From Arachnia propionica (GTDB taxonomy: Bacteria > Actinomycetota > Actinomycetes > Propionibacteriales > Propionibacteriaceae): a DNA stretch of 64,000 bases. The stretch covers positions 45,290-109,289 of the forward strand of contig NZ_RQZG01000012.1 of assembly GCF_003859805.1 (NCBI RefSeq), read 5' to 3'. Each line of letters begins with the position of its first letter. Within the stretch, counting starts at the first letter, position 1. The notes below the pieces were generated by a model. That model had not been told where the DNA came from, searched no databases, and saw only the letters and a list, made by a program, of their open reading frames with translations. Made by a program: the position numbers and the translations under genes. Positions 17,158 through 25,405 of this stretch are shown here, in pieces.

Positions 17158-18566
17158 CCACCTACGAATTCCCCGAGGATTTCCTCTTCGGGGCCGCCAC
17201 CGCCGCCTTCCAGATCGAGGGCGGGGACGTCGACGGGCGCGGCCGCTCCGTGTGGGACGCGTTCTGTGAGCAGCCCGGCCGCATCCTCGACGGCAGCAAC
17301 GGGCTCATGGCCTGCGACCACTACAACCGGATGCCCGAGGACGTCGCCCTGATGAAGGAGCTGGGGCTGAACGCCTACCGCTTCTCCACCTCCTGGGCCA
17401 GGGTCTGCCCCGACGGGAGGACCGTCAACCCCAAGGGAGTGGACTTCTACTCCCGGCTCGTCGACGAGCTGCTCGCCGCCGGGATCACGCCCTGGGTGAC
17501 GCTGTTCCACTGGGAGACCCCGGAGGCGCTGGAGCTGGAGGGCGGCTGGACCAACCGGGAGACCGCCCACCGGTTCGCCGATTTCACAGGCGTCATGGCC
17601 GAGGCCCTCGGTGATCGCGTCGAGACCTTCACCACCCTCAACGAGGCCTGGTGCGCCTCCTTCCTGTCGTATGCGGGTGGGGTGCACGCGCCCGGCCGGG
17701 TGGAGCCGCGCGCCGCCGTCGCGGCCGCCCACCACCTGCTGCTCGCGCACGGACTGGGGGTGAAGGCGCTGCGGGCCGCCGGTGACTTCCAGGTCGGCAT
17801 CACCGTCAACACCACCTACTCGCACCCCCACGACCCCGACAACCCGGCCGACGTGGACGCCGCCCGTCGCGTCGACGGTGGGTTCATGCGATTCTTCCTC
17901 GACCCGATCTTCAGGGGTTCCTACCCCGCCGACGTGCTGGAGGACATGGCCGAGGCCGGGCTGAAGGAACTGGCCACGCCCGAGGACCTCGCGATCATCC
18001 ATCAACCCATCGACGTGCTCGGTGTCAACTTCTACAACGGCTCGGTCCACGCCGGGGCCGAGCCGGGCGCGGTCCGCGAGGTCACCGTCGATGAGCACGG
18101 GTACGAGCACGCCTCTCCCATGGTCGGCAGCGAGACGGTGCAGCCGAAGCTCCGCGACCTGCCGCAGACCTCGATGGGCTGGGAGGTCCTGGCCGAGGAC
18201 TTCCGGCTCACGCTGGAACGCATCCACCGCGACTACACCGGTCCCGCCGGGATCCCGATCGTCGTGACGGAGAACGGGGCCGCCTACCGGGACGTCCCCG
18301 ACGAGAACGGCTTCGTCGACGACACCGACGATCGGCTGGCCTACATCCGGGACCACCTCGTCGCGCTCCACCAGGCCATGGCCAACGGTGCCGACGTGCG
18401 CGGCTACCTGGTGTGGTCGTTCCTCGACAACTTCGAGTGGGCGATGGGCTACACGGAGCGGTTCGGGATCGTGCGTGTCGACTACGACACCTTCACGCGC
18501 ACCCCGAAGGCCAGCGCCCTGTGGTACGCCGATGTCGCCCGCACCCACCGGTTCGAGGTGCCGTGA
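17154..18566 (+). CDS. GH1 beta-glucosidase
   Basis: A 470-aa glycoside hydrolase family 1 enzyme that releases glucose from cellobiose or other beta-glucosides inside the cell. The start was set at 17154, inside the permease stop (ATGA) and after AAGGAG; the open frame extends further left only across the permease gene. The family N-terminus FLFGAATAAFQIEG is present. The acid/base Glu164 is in TLNEAWC (Ala replaces the usual Pro) and the nucleophile Glu373 is in VTENGAAY. YLVWSFLDNFEWAMGY forms the aglycone-site end. No signal peptide is seen, so it is cytoplasmic and acts on the imported sugar. It corresponds to bglC of Streptomyces ceb operons. Confidence 0.92.
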   Translation: MTTYEFPEDFLFGAATAAFQIEGGDVDGRGRSVWDAFCEQPGRILDGSNGLMACDHYNRMPEDVALMKELGLNAYRFSTSWARVCPDGRTVNPKGVDFYSRLVDELLAAGITPWVTLFHWETPEALELEGGWTNRETAHRFADFTGVMAEALGDRVETFTTLNEAWCASFLSYAGGVHAPGRVEPRAAVAAAHHLLLAHGLGVKALRAAGDFQVGITVNTTYSHPHDPDNPADVDAARRVDGGFMRFFLDPIFRGSYPADVLEDMAEAGLKELATPEDLAIIHQPIDVLGVNFYNGSVHAGAEPGAVREVTVDEHGYEHASPMVGSETVQPKLRDLPQTSMGWEVLAEDFRLTLERIHRDYTGPAGIPIVVTENGAAYRDVPDENGFVDDTDDRLAYIRDHLVALHQAMANGADVRGYLVWSFLDNFEWAMGYTERFGIVRVDYDTFTRTPKASALWYADVARTHRFEVP

Positions 18567-19588
18567 GTCGCGCACTGTTCCTGGGTGGGCCGGGCAACAT
18601 CTCCGAGTCCACCATCGCGCGACTGCTGGAGCTGGGCTGGGAGGTCGCGGTGCTCAAGCGCAGCCCCGGCGGGCTGCTGGGATTGGACGTCCGGGTCTTC
18701 CAGGGGGATCGCGACGACGAGACGGCGCTGACCGAGGCCTTGACGTCGTTCACCCCGGATCTGGTGGTGGACTGCACCTGCTTCACCGTGGAGCAGGCGG
18801 CGACGGTGATCCGGGCGCTCGGCGCGCACCCCGTCGCCCGGCTGGTGTTCATCAGCACGGCGGATGTCTACGGATATCCGTTGAGCCGGCTCCCGATGCG
18901 CGAAGAGGACCCGTGGCGGCCGCCGACCAGCGAGTACGCGGCGTCGAAGAAGGCCATCGAGGAGCTGTACCAGCGGGCCTGTGAGGAGATCGGGGCCCGG
19001 TTGACCATCGTGCGGCCGGGATACTCGATGGGCAAGTCGTTCGCGCTGACGGCCTTCAGTCTGAAGGCGACGGGGCTCGTCTCCCGGCTGCGGCAGGGGC
19101 TGCCGGTGTTCTCGCCGGGTGACGGCACGACGCTCATCGACGCGGGAGCGGCCCACAACACGGGGCTCATGGTGGCGAGGCTGTGCGAGGTGGAGCCGCA
19201 GGAGCTGGCCTACAACTGTGCACACCCCACTGCGGTCACCTATGACGAGTACCTGCGGGTCTTCGGCGAGGCCGTCGGGGTGGAGCCGAGAATCGTGCAC
19301 ATCCCCACGGACGTGCTGTACGCCCTGGACCGGCCCGAGGTGGAGCAGAGCCTGCTGCGGGACCTCACCAGCCACCACCTCTACTTCAGGGTCGACCGCT
19401 TCCGTGAGGAGTTCCCGGACTTCCGTTGGGAACACTCGCTGGTCGATGCTGCCCGCGACCACATCACCCACCAGGAATCCCTCGGGGCCTTCGCGGAGCC
19501 GATTCCGCCGGGCTTCGAGGACCGCGTCGTCGACGCCTGGCTGGCGGGCTTCGACGACCTGCGCTCAGGCCTGCTGGCACGGGTCTGA
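18563..19588 (+). CDS. NAD-dependent epimerase/dehydratase (extended SDR)
   Basis: A 341-aa extended short-chain dehydrogenase. The cofactor loop is ALFLGGPGNISEST. The active-site Ser and Tyr/Lys appear to be in VFISTADVYGYPL and SEYAASKKAIEELY. The GTG start overlaps the glucosidase stop as GTGA, so it is the last gene of the operon. The sequence FLGGPGNISESTI resembles atypical SDRs related to chloroplast RNA-binding or mRNA-binding homologues, but substrate and product cannot be named. A role in changing the released sugar or aglycone is inferred from context. Confidence 0.75.
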   Translation: MSRALFLGGPGNISESTIARLLELGWEVAVLKRSPGGLLGLDVRVFQGDRDDETALTEALTSFTPDLVVDCTCFTVEQAATVIRALGAHPVARLVFISTADVYGYPLSRLPMREEDPWRPPTSEYAASKKAIEELYQRACEEIGARLTIVRPGYSMGKSFALTAFSLKATGLVSRLRQGLPVFSPGDGTTLIDAGAAHNTGLMVARLCEVEPQELAYNCAHPTAVTYDEYLRVFGEAVGVEPRIVHIPTDVLYALDRPEVEQSLLRDLTSHHLYFRVDRFREEFPDFRWEHSLVDAARDHITHQESLGAFAEPIPPGFEDRVVDAWLAGFDDLRSGLLARV

Positions 19589-19597
19589 CCCAAGGCT

Positions 19598-19641
19598 GCG
19601 CCCGGCTCGACTTCTCTGCCCCCCTCGGTCGAGCCGGGCGC
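19598..19641 (+). terminator. Hairpin terminator of the glucoside operon
   Basis: Complementary 14-base arms at 19598-19611 and 19628-19641 around a 16-base loop. The arm contains the GGTCGAGCCGG core shared with the repeat elements at 12307 and 21556, so a repeat may have been recruited as terminator. Confidence 0.6.
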
Positions 19642-19689
19642 TCTGTGCCGGGTTTTGGCGCCCGGGACAGACTGGGACCGGGAGGAGAC

Positions 19690-20880
19690 ATGTTCCGAAG
19701 ACGTGGAGCCGAGGCCCGAGACCTGCTCGTCGTGGTGCCGACGGTGCTGGTGCTGTGGGTTCTGCCGTTGGTGTCGGCCCGCCTGACCGGGAGGTCCTGG
19801 CAACTCCACCTCGGTGATCAGAGGGTGGAACCGGTGCCGACCCCGGAGTGGTTGTTCTGGCTCGGGGTGCTCCTGGCCGCAGCTGCCGCCGTCTCCGCCT
19901 TGTTGCGGCGACGCTTCCCGATCCCGTGCTTCGCCGTCGCCCTGACCGCGACCCTCCTGGCCGGGGTGCTGTGGCTGTCCTCCGATGTCGGGGTGCTGTT
20001 CGGGCTGTGCTTCGCGACGGTGGCTGAACACCATGGCCGACGCAGCATGTCACGCTGGTCCGTGGCCGGATGCGTTGCGGCGCTGGTGCTGTGTGTGGCG
20101 CAGGCCCTCCACATGATTCAAGCGTCCAACCTGTACTTGGCGCTGACCGTGCGTTGGGGGGATGTGTACCTCTGGTTCGCCTCCGATCACCTGATGCTCG
20201 CGGTCCTGGTGCTGGTCGGTTCGTGGCAGCTGGGGGTGCGTTCCCGCTTGCTCAAGGAACAGGTGGCGCGGGAGGCGGTGCTGGCCGAGCGGCTGCGACT
20301 CCGACGCGAGATCCACGACGTGCTCTCCCATTCGCTCAGCACCATCGGGGTGCGGGCCGGGGTCGCGGTGCAGGTTCCGGGACAGACGAAGGAGACGCTT
20401 CTCAGTCTTCTCGGCGAGATCGAACATGACGCCCGGGAAGGGCTCCGACAACTCCGGGAGATCCTCGATGAGGACACCTGCGCTCCTGATCGAACCTTGC
20501 GGCCAGCCCTCGACCAGGCGATGCATCAGGTGCGGGCCACAGGTGCAGTGGTCCTCCTCGAGGACGGGGACAAGATTGCGGACCGGGCGTTGCCACCCGC
20601 CGTCGCCCTCACGGCACAACGGCTCATCCAGGAGTCCCTGACCAACACCGTGCGTCATGCCCGAGCCCAGCACTGCTGGATCACCCTGGCGAGTTGGCCG
20701 GGTGGGATCACCGTCCGTGTCGTCGACGACGGTGTGGGAGTTGCGGACCTGAGGCCCGGCCATGGGATCAGCGGGATGCGGGAGCGCGTCGAGCAGTGCG
20801 GTGGGAGAGTCAGTTTCAGCAATGTGTCCGAAGGGACCGGTTTCCAGGTGGAGGCACGGATCCCGGTGGGGAGGCGGTGA
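19690..20880 (+). CDS. Two-component sensor histidine kinase, NarL/DesK type
   Basis: A 396-aa membrane kinase. The start at 19690 follows GGAGGAG; the frame upstream overlaps the preceding gene. Around five hydrophobic segments occupy residues 10-190. The dimerisation/phosphoacceptor helix (HisKA_3) has H209 in REIHDVLSHSLS. The HATPase N-box is QESLTNTVRHARA and the G boxes are VDDGVG and GHGISGMRERV. Its stop overlaps the response regulator start by one base. No extracellular sensor domain is visible, so the stimulus is probably sensed in or at the membrane. The DUF418 protein downstream is a candidate target. Confidence 0.88.
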   Translation: MFRRRGAEARDLLVVVPTVLVLWVLPLVSARLTGRSWQLHLGDQRVEPVPTPEWLFWLGVLLAAAAAVSALLRRRFPIPCFAVALTATLLAGVLWLSSDVGVLFGLCFATVAEHHGRRSMSRWSVAGCVAALVLCVAQALHMIQASNLYLALTVRWGDVYLWFASDHLMLAVLVLVGSWQLGVRSRLLKEQVAREAVLAERLRLRREIHDVLSHSLSTIGVRAGVAVQVPGQTKETLLSLLGEIEHDAREGLRQLREILDEDTCAPDRTLRPALDQAMHQVRATGAVVLLEDGDKIADRALPPAVALTAQRLIQESLTNTVRHARAQHCWITLASWPGGITVRVVDDGVGVADLRPGHGISGMRERVEQCGGRVSFSNVSEGTGFQVEARIPVGRR

Positions 20881-21524
20881 TGAGCCTGAGGATCCGAGTC
20901 GGTCTCGTGGACGACGAGGCGGCCCTGCGCGGGGCGATGCGGATGCTGGTGGACAGCGACCCCGGCATGGTGGTCGTCGGGGAGGCCAGCGACGGGGCAG
21001 CTGCCCTGGAGCTGGCGCGGGAGACACATCCCGATGTGCTGCTCATGGACGTGCAGATGCCCGGCATGGGTGGCCTGGAGGCGGCGCGCAGGCTCGGAGA
21101 GTTGTCCCGCGGGCCGCGCATCATCATGCTCACCGTCTTCGACCTGGATGAGTACGTCCAGGCCGCGCTGGCAGCCGGGGTGGCGGGGTTCCTGCTGAAG
21201 AACAGTCCGCCGGTGGAAATCCTGCACGCCATCCGGGTCGTCCATGCCGGGAATGCGCTGCTGGCTCCGGAGGTGACACGACGACTCATCGGTCGGATGG
21301 CGCCACGCGATCCAGCGGTGGCTGAGCGGATCGCCGCGCTGACCCTCCGGGAGCGTGAAGCGCTCCGGCTCGTCGCGCAGGGCCTGTCCAACGACGAACT
21401 GGCGGCTGGGCTCCACGTCACCCCTGCGACGGCCCGCACCTATGTCGGGCGGCTGCTCGGCAAACTGGGGGCCAGGGATCGCGCCCAGCTGGTGGTGATC
21501 GCCTACGAGGGTGGGCTGATGTAG
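20880..21524 (+). CDS. LuxR/NarL-family response regulator
   Basis: A 214-aa regulator: receiver domain at residues 1-120 with VGLVDDEAALRG acidic pocket, the phosphoacceptor D57 in LLMDVQMPGM and the conserved Lys in GFLLKNSP; then a LuxR-type helix-turn-helix (LTLREREALRLVAQGLSNDE). The ATG begins on the last base of the kinase stop. It is the cognate partner of the kinase just upstream. The regulated genes are not shown by the sequence. Confidence 0.9.
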   Translation: MSLRIRVGLVDDEAALRGAMRMLVDSDPGMVVVGEASDGAAALELARETHPDVLLMDVQMPGMGGLEAARRLGELSRGPRIIMLTVFDLDEYVQAALAAGVAGFLLKNSPPVEILHAIRVVHAGNALLAPEVTRRLIGRMAPRDPAVAERIAALTLREREALRLVAQGLSNDELAAGLHVTPATARTYVGRLLGKLGARDRAQLVVIAYEGGLM

Positions 21525-21555
21525 TCGCTCCTGTCGGTCGACCCCGTGTTCCGGT

Positions 21556-21602
21556 GGTCGAGCCGGACCGCGAGTGCCAGTGGACAGTCCGTGTCGAGAC
21601 CC
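21556..21602. repeat. GGTCGAGCCG...GTGTCGAGACC repeat
   Basis: A 47-bp element that begins GGTCGAGCCGGA and ends GTGTCGAGACC, with an inner inverted pair (GGAC / GTCC). Similar termini occur at 12309-12345. It lies in the gap between the two-component genes and the DUF418 gene. Confidence 0.5.
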
Positions 21603-21748
21603 CTGCGCCGTGTGCAGGGAATCGGGCCAAGATGTCATCATCTGACGACAGTGATCGGTTTTTGACCACCGGTTTTGTCGCTCCTGCGGGACTGTGTACC
21701 TGCGTCGTCGCTGCTGGGATGGATTCCTGACGAAAGGACAGCCAGCCC

Positions 21749-22942
21749 ATGCAGCAGACGACATCAGCGGCCCAGGAGCGGATCAGGGTTCTTGACGTGC
21801 TCCGGGGGATCGCGATCCTCGGCACCTTGGCGAGCAACATCTTCGTCTGGGTGGTGTTGCCCGGGGACGAGGTCCTGTTCGCCGAGAACGTGCAGATGGT
21901 CACGGTGGACCCCCTGCGGGCCGTGCTCGGGCAGTTCAGCAACGGGAAGTTCCTGGCGTTGCTCACCTTGATGTTCGGCATGGGGTTGTTGATCCAGCAC
22001 GACTCGGCGCGGAGTCGTGGCAGGCGGTGGCCCCAGGTCTACATCTGGCGCGCGGTGCTGCTGTTCCTGGACGGGGTGCTCCATTACGTGCTGGTCTTCC
22101 AGTTCGACGTGCTGATGTCCTATTCGCTGACCGGGATGGTCGTCGCCCATCTGCTGCTGACCAGTCCGCGCACCCAGCGCGTGGTGTGGATCGTGGCGAC
22201 CTCCATCCATCTGGCCATCGTCGTGACCTACGACTTCCTGACCTATTTCCGCAAGGACGTCCTCGAGGCGATGCTGGGCGCCGAAGGGGAGGCGGAGAGG
22301 CACATTCCAGCCACCTGGTGGGAGGGGGTGGTGGATCGGGCCACGAATCTGCTCCACAACCGGATGGAGGCCTTGATGATCCTGCCGATGACCTTCTCGA
22401 CGTTCCTGCTCGGGGCGTATCTGCTGCGGCGCGGGCTCTTCCGGCCGGAGGGGGCCAGGATGAGGCGTTGGCTCATGACGGTCGGAGCCCTGGTGTTCGC
22501 CCTCGACATGTTCCTGGTGGTGGCTCCCGTCGTCACCCCGCTGCCCTTCGCCCCGACGCTGAGCCACCGCTACCTGCTGCCGGTGTTCGTGGCGCTCGGT
22601 GTCGCAGCCGCGGCAGCGCAGTTCTACCTGACCCGGGAACCGGGCTGGGTGGGTCGTCGCCTGGAGGACGTGGGGCGGATGGCGCTCAGCTGCTACGTGG
22701 GCCAGAACGTGGTGTGCATGTTCCTGCTCAGCGACTGGGCACTGAACCTCGACGGCCGGTTCCCGGCCTCCTTCGGGGCGGGCACCATCGTGTCCTGCTT
22801 CCTGCTGGTGGCCCTGATCCTGCTGGTCTTCGCCCACCTCTGGCGACGGCTCCTCGGCCAGGGACCGCTGGAACGCCTCTGGGCGGTGAGCTACCGGGCG
22901 GCCATGCGTCTGACGCCGGGATGGGGTGCCTCGAGGTCCTGA
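21749..22942 (+). CDS. DUF418-family integral membrane protein
   Basis: A 397-aa protein with about ten hydrophobic segments. The N-terminal signature RIRVLDVLRGIAILGTLASNI is the typical opening of DUF418/acyltransferase-3-like membrane proteins. The segment RRWLMTVGALVF and the C-terminal DUF418-type block (GRMALSCYVGQNVVCMFLL) match the family. The family's biochemical role is unknown; membrane acyl transfer has been suggested because of fold similarity. GAAAGG precedes the ATG. It is preceded by a two-component pair, which may regulate it. Confidence 0.82.
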   Translation: MQQTTSAAQERIRVLDVLRGIAILGTLASNIFVWVVLPGDEVLFAENVQMVTVDPLRAVLGQFSNGKFLALLTLMFGMGLLIQHDSARSRGRRWPQVYIWRAVLLFLDGVLHYVLVFQFDVLMSYSLTGMVVAHLLLTSPRTQRVVWIVATSIHLAIVVTYDFLTYFRKDVLEAMLGAEGEAERHIPATWWEGVVDRATNLLHNRMEALMILPMTFSTFLLGAYLLRRGLFRPEGARMRRWLMTVGALVFALDMFLVVAPVVTPLPFAPTLSHRYLLPVFVALGVAAAAAQFYLTREPGWVGRRLEDVGRMALSCYVGQNVVCMFLLSDWALNLDGRFPASFGAGTIVSCFLLVALILLVFAHLWRRLLGQGPLERLWAVSYRAAMRLTPGWGASRS

Positions 22943-23072
22943 GGCGTTCTCAGTCAAAGGGGGCACGAGCTCTGTGGTCCGGCGATGTCAGTGCCGAACG
23001 CCTTCCCCGCCACGTCGCTCGGGCAGAATGGCGATACATGTCGTCGAGCGTTCCGGAGTGAGGTTCACACTG

Positions 23073-23978
23073 ATGCGGGTCCCAGCTGATTTCTCGACCA
23101 TGATCCTCGGTAGGGAGGGCGAGGCTGCCCGGGAGTGGTTGGAGTCGTTGCCGGGTGTCATCGAGGACCTGCTCGACCGTTGGTACCTTCGCCGAGCAGG
23201 TTCACCGTGGTACGGGATGTGCGCCGTCGTCGTGCCGGTTGTTGGTGAGGACGGTCGTCGCTGTGTGTTGAAGGTGACCTGGGTCGACGACGAGACCCGG
23301 CTCGAACCCGTCGCCCTGCGCGAGTGGGATGGACGTGGGGCGGTCGCGTTGCTCCGTGCTGACGAGGAACTCGGTGCCATGTTGCTGGAGCGATTGGATG
23401 AGCGCCGAGTCCTGCTGGAGGTCCCGGTCCAGGAGGCGCTCGACATCGCCGCCGAGCTTCTTCGCGCACTGCGTGTCCCTGCTCCCCCTGAGCTCACCGG
23501 CATCGGTGACATCGCCGCCCGGTGGGGCGCTGAGTTCCGCAAGAAGTGGCGGCGACTCGGTCGACCATGCCCGGAACGGCTCCTGTCCTCGGCTGTCGAG
23601 GTGTGCGGGGAACTCGCCGGTTTGGCGTCGGAGTCCTGGCTGCTGCACGGGGACTACCACTACGGCAACATCCTCGGTCGTGGTGACGACGCGTGGGTCG
23701 TCATCGACCCGAAGCCGCTCAAGGGAGACGCCGCGTACGAGGTGGTGCCGCTGCTTCGCAACCGCTGGAGCGAGATCCGGGGCGGTGGCGGGACGACGAC
23801 CACGGTGCGGCGACCGCTGGAACGGTTCGCGGACGTGGCCGAGCTGGAGTCGTCGGCCGTCAGTCGTTGGTGTCTGGTGCGCAGCATCGGTGACGCGATG
23901 TGGTTCCGGGAGCAGGGGTTCCAGGATCGGGAGGAGATCTCGTGGGACATCGCCGGGACGATGTTCGCGGATCTGTAG
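23073..23978 (+). CDS. Aminoglycoside/hydroxyurea phosphotransferase-like protein (StrB/APH6 family)
   Basis: A 301-aa kinase-like protein of the APH(6)/hydroxyurea kinase family, which transfers phosphate from ATP to a small molecule. The catalytic loop is WLLHGDYHYGNIL and the metal-binding segment is VVIDPKPLKGDAAYEV, both intact. The start at 23073 (MRVPADFST) is preferred: GTGAGG lies nine bases upstream and a possible -10 (GATACAT) lies at about 23033-23039. Chromosomal members often have unknown substrates, so the presence of the gene does not prove resistance. Confidence 0.8.
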   Translation: MRVPADFSTMILGREGEAAREWLESLPGVIEDLLDRWYLRRAGSPWYGMCAVVVPVVGEDGRRCVLKVTWVDDETRLEPVALREWDGRGAVALLRADEELGAMLLERLDERRVLLEVPVQEALDIAAELLRALRVPAPPELTGIGDIAARWGAEFRKKWRRLGRPCPERLLSSAVEVCGELAGLASESWLLHGDYHYGNILGRGDDAWVVIDPKPLKGDAAYEVVPLLRNRWSEIRGGGGTTTTVRRPLERFADVAELESSAVSRWCLVRSIGDAMWFREQGFQDREEISWDIAGTMFADL

Positions 23979-23984
23979 GTGTCG

Positions 23985-24310
23985 CTCGTGGCACCGAGAT
24001 GCGAAGCGAGGGTCGTGGAAGGGGCGCGGTCGTTCCAATCGCGCCACGGCTTCGGGTCCAACGGTGTCGCCCACACCTGCTCAGGGGGTGCCGCGATGAA
24101 TCGTCGATGGGTGAGCCCGGCCTCCGGCGAGGGCGGTTCCGCGTCGTGGAACTCCAGGCTCTCGGGGTTGACGTCGAGGGCCGACAGCACCTCTGCGATG
24201 CGCCCGGAGGGTTCCTTGAGGAGGGCCGAGAGGAGGGCGACGTCCGGCCGAGGAGCGGTCGCGGCCCGCTCCAGCAGGTGTCGCACACCGTACCGGTGGC
24301 AGAACTCACC
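23985..24310 (-). pseudogene. Truncated copy of the Clp-N/SRPBCC gene
   Basis: On the minus strand, RHLLERAATAPRPDVALLSALLKEPSGRI and QVWATPLDPKPWRDW correspond to RATLERAASQTLPDVALLQLLLQDPSERV and TVWAVVSDPTRLHEW of the intact gene just upstream. Only the second half of the Clp-N domain and the first strands of the SRPBCC domain remain. The 5' part and the 3' two thirds are missing, and the 3' break lies at the end of the phosphotransferase gene. It is the remains of a tandem duplication. Confidence 0.7.
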
Positions 24311-24354
24311 GCGGTTGGGACCGCGATGTGACGGGCCTCAAGCCGGGCCGGGGG

Positions 24355-25257
24355 TCATGAGGTCTGCGCTGCGCTGGCGATGTCCGTGGCGAAGGTCTTC
24401 AGTTGCTTGGTCACCACCCGACGGATGTACCACATCGCAGCGGGGAGGACGATCTTGCGGAAGGCGAAGTTGGTCGGCAGCTCAGAGGTGTCGAAATCGG
24501 TGAGCTCCAGCGTCAGGGTCAGGTCGGTTCCCTGCTCGTGGGGGTCGAGGGTGAGACGCAAGCGGTGGGGAGGCGTCGTGCGGTCCTCCGGGTCCACGGT
24601 GTCCCACCGGAGTTCTCGCACAGGTTTCTCAACGATGAGCAGGTGCTCGCTCCTGGTGTCGTGCGTGGTGACGGTGACCAGCCAGCGACGTTCAGTCCGG
24701 GGGTCGTTCCAGGTGATCGGCACGCCCATCGGGTCCAGCTCGCAGTGATCGAAGAAGGAGCTGGCCCACTCGTGCAGGCGGGTGGGGTCGGAGACCACGG
24801 CCCACACGGTCTTGGGCGAGGCAGGTATGACGCGCTGGTGGGTGAACTGCACCTCGTGGGGAATCCCCTTCAGGGCGGGGAGCCGCAGGTTCTCGTAGGT
24901 GATGTGAAGCTCCTGCAGCACCTGCTTGACCCGCTCGGATGGGTCCTGGAGCAGGAGCTGGAGCAGGGCGACATCGGGGAGCGTCTGGCTGGCGGCCCGC
25001 TCCAAGGTGGCGCGGATCCCGTCCCGGTACCTGGCCTCGCCAGGTGAATCCTCCTCGTGGTGGGGCGTGTGGATGCGTTCGCACGCCTGACGGGCTGCCT
25101 CGAGGGTGACGCCCTGCTGTCGCAACGCATCGCTGACCGCACCGTCGAGGCCCAGCAGGGCCAGCAGCAGGTGGTCGGCATCGACCTCTGGGTGGGTGGA
25201 GCGCTGCTGTTCCTCCTCCGCCAAGGCGCTGATCCGCTGCGTCCAGTCCGTGCTCAT
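24355..25257 (-). CDS. Clp N-terminal domain fused to an SRPBCC (START-like) domain
   Basis: A 300-aa protein of two parts. Residues 1-120 hold two Clp-N repeats of the sort found in ClpA/ClpC (HPEVDADHLLLALLGLDG and LPDVALLQLLLQDPSERV). Residues about 135-290 form a ligand-binding SRPBCC fold (FTHQRVIPASPKTVWAVVSDP, ending in a long helix). There is no AAA+ ATPase. Clp-N domains bind substrates or adaptors, so the fusion could present a ligand-bound protein to ClpCP; this is inference. GGAGG-like purines are weak before the ATG at 25257. A truncated copy lies directly downstream. Confidence 0.72.
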   Translation of the reverse strand: MSTDWTQRISALAEEEQQRSTHPEVDADHLLLALLGLDGAVSDALRQQGVTLEAARQACERIHTPHHEEDSPGEARYRDGIRATLERAASQTLPDVALLQLLLQDPSERVKQVLQELHITYENLRLPALKGIPHEVQFTHQRVIPASPKTVWAVVSDPTRLHEWASSFFDHCELDPMGVPITWNDPRTERRWLVTVTTHDTRSEHLLIVEKPVRELRWDTVDPEDRTTPPHRLRLTLDPHEQGTDLTLTLELTDFDTSELPTNFAFRKIVLPAAMWYIRRVVTKQLKTFATDIASAAQTS

Positions 25258-25269
25258 TCGATGCCTTCC

Positions 25270-25331
25270 GTGTTCTCCGCCATTCTTCGTGCCGGGGAGG
25301 CCCCGTGTGGCCCAAGAATGGCAGAGAACAC
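25270..25331. repeat. GTGTTCTC-GCCATTCTT palindromic repeat, copy 1
   Basis: Arms at 25270-25287 and 25314-25331 match at 17 of 18 bases around a 26-base centre. A second copy with the same core (GTGTTTTCTGCCATT) is at 38715-38780. Here it lies between divergent genes, so it is not simply a terminator. Confidence 0.65.
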
Positions 25332-25405
25332 CGCGCTCTCGGGCGGGGACGGAAGATGTCAGGGCTGGCTGGCATCATCTGGTGCAGTCCACGAGGAGGT
25401 ACCCG

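Noticed and set aside
23073..23978. Proven aminoglycoside resistance gene
   Set aside because: Kinase motifs are present, but chromosomal APH(6)-like proteins often have other substrates; no resistance context is seen.
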